16,200 nt of DNA from Candidatus Mediterraneibacter gallistercoris (lineage in GTDB: Bacteria; Bacillota_A; Clostridia; Lachnospirales; Lachnospiraceae): the NCBI GenBank assembly GCA_019119745.1, contig DWWI01000091.1:1-16200 (forward strand), in the 5' to 3' direction. The notes under the pieces are model-generated. The model had not been told where the DNA came from and made no database searches. It saw only the letters and a program-made list of their open reading frames with translations. Below are positions 15,968 through 16,200 of this stretch, piece by piece. How positions within the stretch are numbered: the first letter of the stretch is position 1; each line of letters opens with the position of its first letter. The translations under genes were made by a program, and so were the position numbers.

Positions 15968-16024
15968 GACAAACGAAAGTAGCTTCTAAAAAAGTTACTA
16001 AAATGCAAAAGGAGGAAATTGATC

Positions 16025-16200
16025 ATGGCAAGTCGTTCATCTAACAGAGCAGCAGTGCCTGAGGCGAAAGGCGCTCTGGACAAATTCAAGTACGAAGTGG
16101 CCAACGAGCTGGGGGTACCGTTATCTGACGGTTACAACGGCGACCTTACTTCCAAGCAGAACGGATCAGTAGGCGGATATATGGTCAAGAAAATGATCGA
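16025..16200 (+). CDS. Alpha/beta-type small acid-soluble spore protein (partial, runs off the window)
   Basis: These proteins coat DNA in the spore core, protect it from UV and heat, and are digested by the GPR protease on germination. The first 58 residues are visible: MASRSSNRAAVPEAKGAL, then KFKYEVANELGV, which holds the GPR-cleavage region, and DLTSKQNGSVGG with the start of the second conserved DNA-binding block (YMVKKMI). AAGGAGG (16009-16015) lies 9 bases before the ATG. The C terminus is beyond the window. Expression is expected only in the forespore late in sporulation. Confidence 0.96.
   Translation, partial: MASRSSNRAAVPEAKGALDKFKYEVANELGVPLSDGYNGDLTSKQNGSVGGYMVKKMI

Noticed and set aside
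1..16200. CRISPR arrays, tRNA or rRNA genes, insertion sequences, prophage genes
   Set aside because: No regularly spaced repeats, cloverleaf-like sequence, transposase or integrase motifs, or terminal repeats were seen.

Overview
This looks like a chromosomal segment of a spore-forming Clostridia, most likely of the family Lachnospiraceae. The reasons are the pairing of a SEDS-family protein with a class B penicillin-binding protein, a YtfI/YtfJ (GerW) sporulation pair, an alpha/beta-type small acid-soluble spore protein, a Cys4 L28, strong AGGAGG ribosome sites and moderate GC content. Most of it is conserved core genome. Nothing looks like a phage, IS element, CRISPR array, rRNA or tRNA.

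Layout. 1-449: zapA, interrupted by a one-base frameshift in a G tract. 457-484: likely terminator. 518-2935: large U32 family protein with DUF3656, probably an RNA-hydroxylation factor. 2976-5841: SEDS glycosyltransferase (FtsW/RodA/SpoVE) and class B PBP, overlapping by 116 bases; they should act as one peptidoglycan polymerase/crosslinker pair. 5865-7676: an unrecognised 114-aa protein, a DUF2953 (YtfI-like) membrane protein and GerW (YtfJ-like). 7677-8064: a 388-base stretch with a 45-aa membrane peptide gene missed by length cutoffs, a GC-rich tract and a strong hairpin that best fits the rpmB terminator. 8065-8250 (minus): rpmB. 8302-8397: two well-formed divergent promoters. 8448-12650: Asp23/YloU-like protein, fatty acid kinase FakA and RecG, the same gene order as in the Bacillus yloU-yloV-...-recG region.

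12679-15814: an AraC-type regulator and a GH36 alpha-galactosidase, a small accessory sugar-use cassette behind recG. From 16025: start of a spore DNA-protecting SASP, running off the window.

The observation most worth testing is between the regulator and the alpha-galactosidase gene. A perfect 13-bp inverted repeat (13526-13538 / 13567-13579) brackets the gene's own -10 box, and its right arm is the ribosome-binding site. Any transcript read through from recG/araC would fold and hide the ribosome site, whereas a transcript started at the local promoter lacks the left arm and stays translatable. The same repeat could instead be, or also be, a two-site DNA operator. Other points: the zapA frameshift, the ftsW/PBP dual-coding overlap, a nested inverted repeat with a sigma-G-like box before the SASP gene, and the small membrane peptide.
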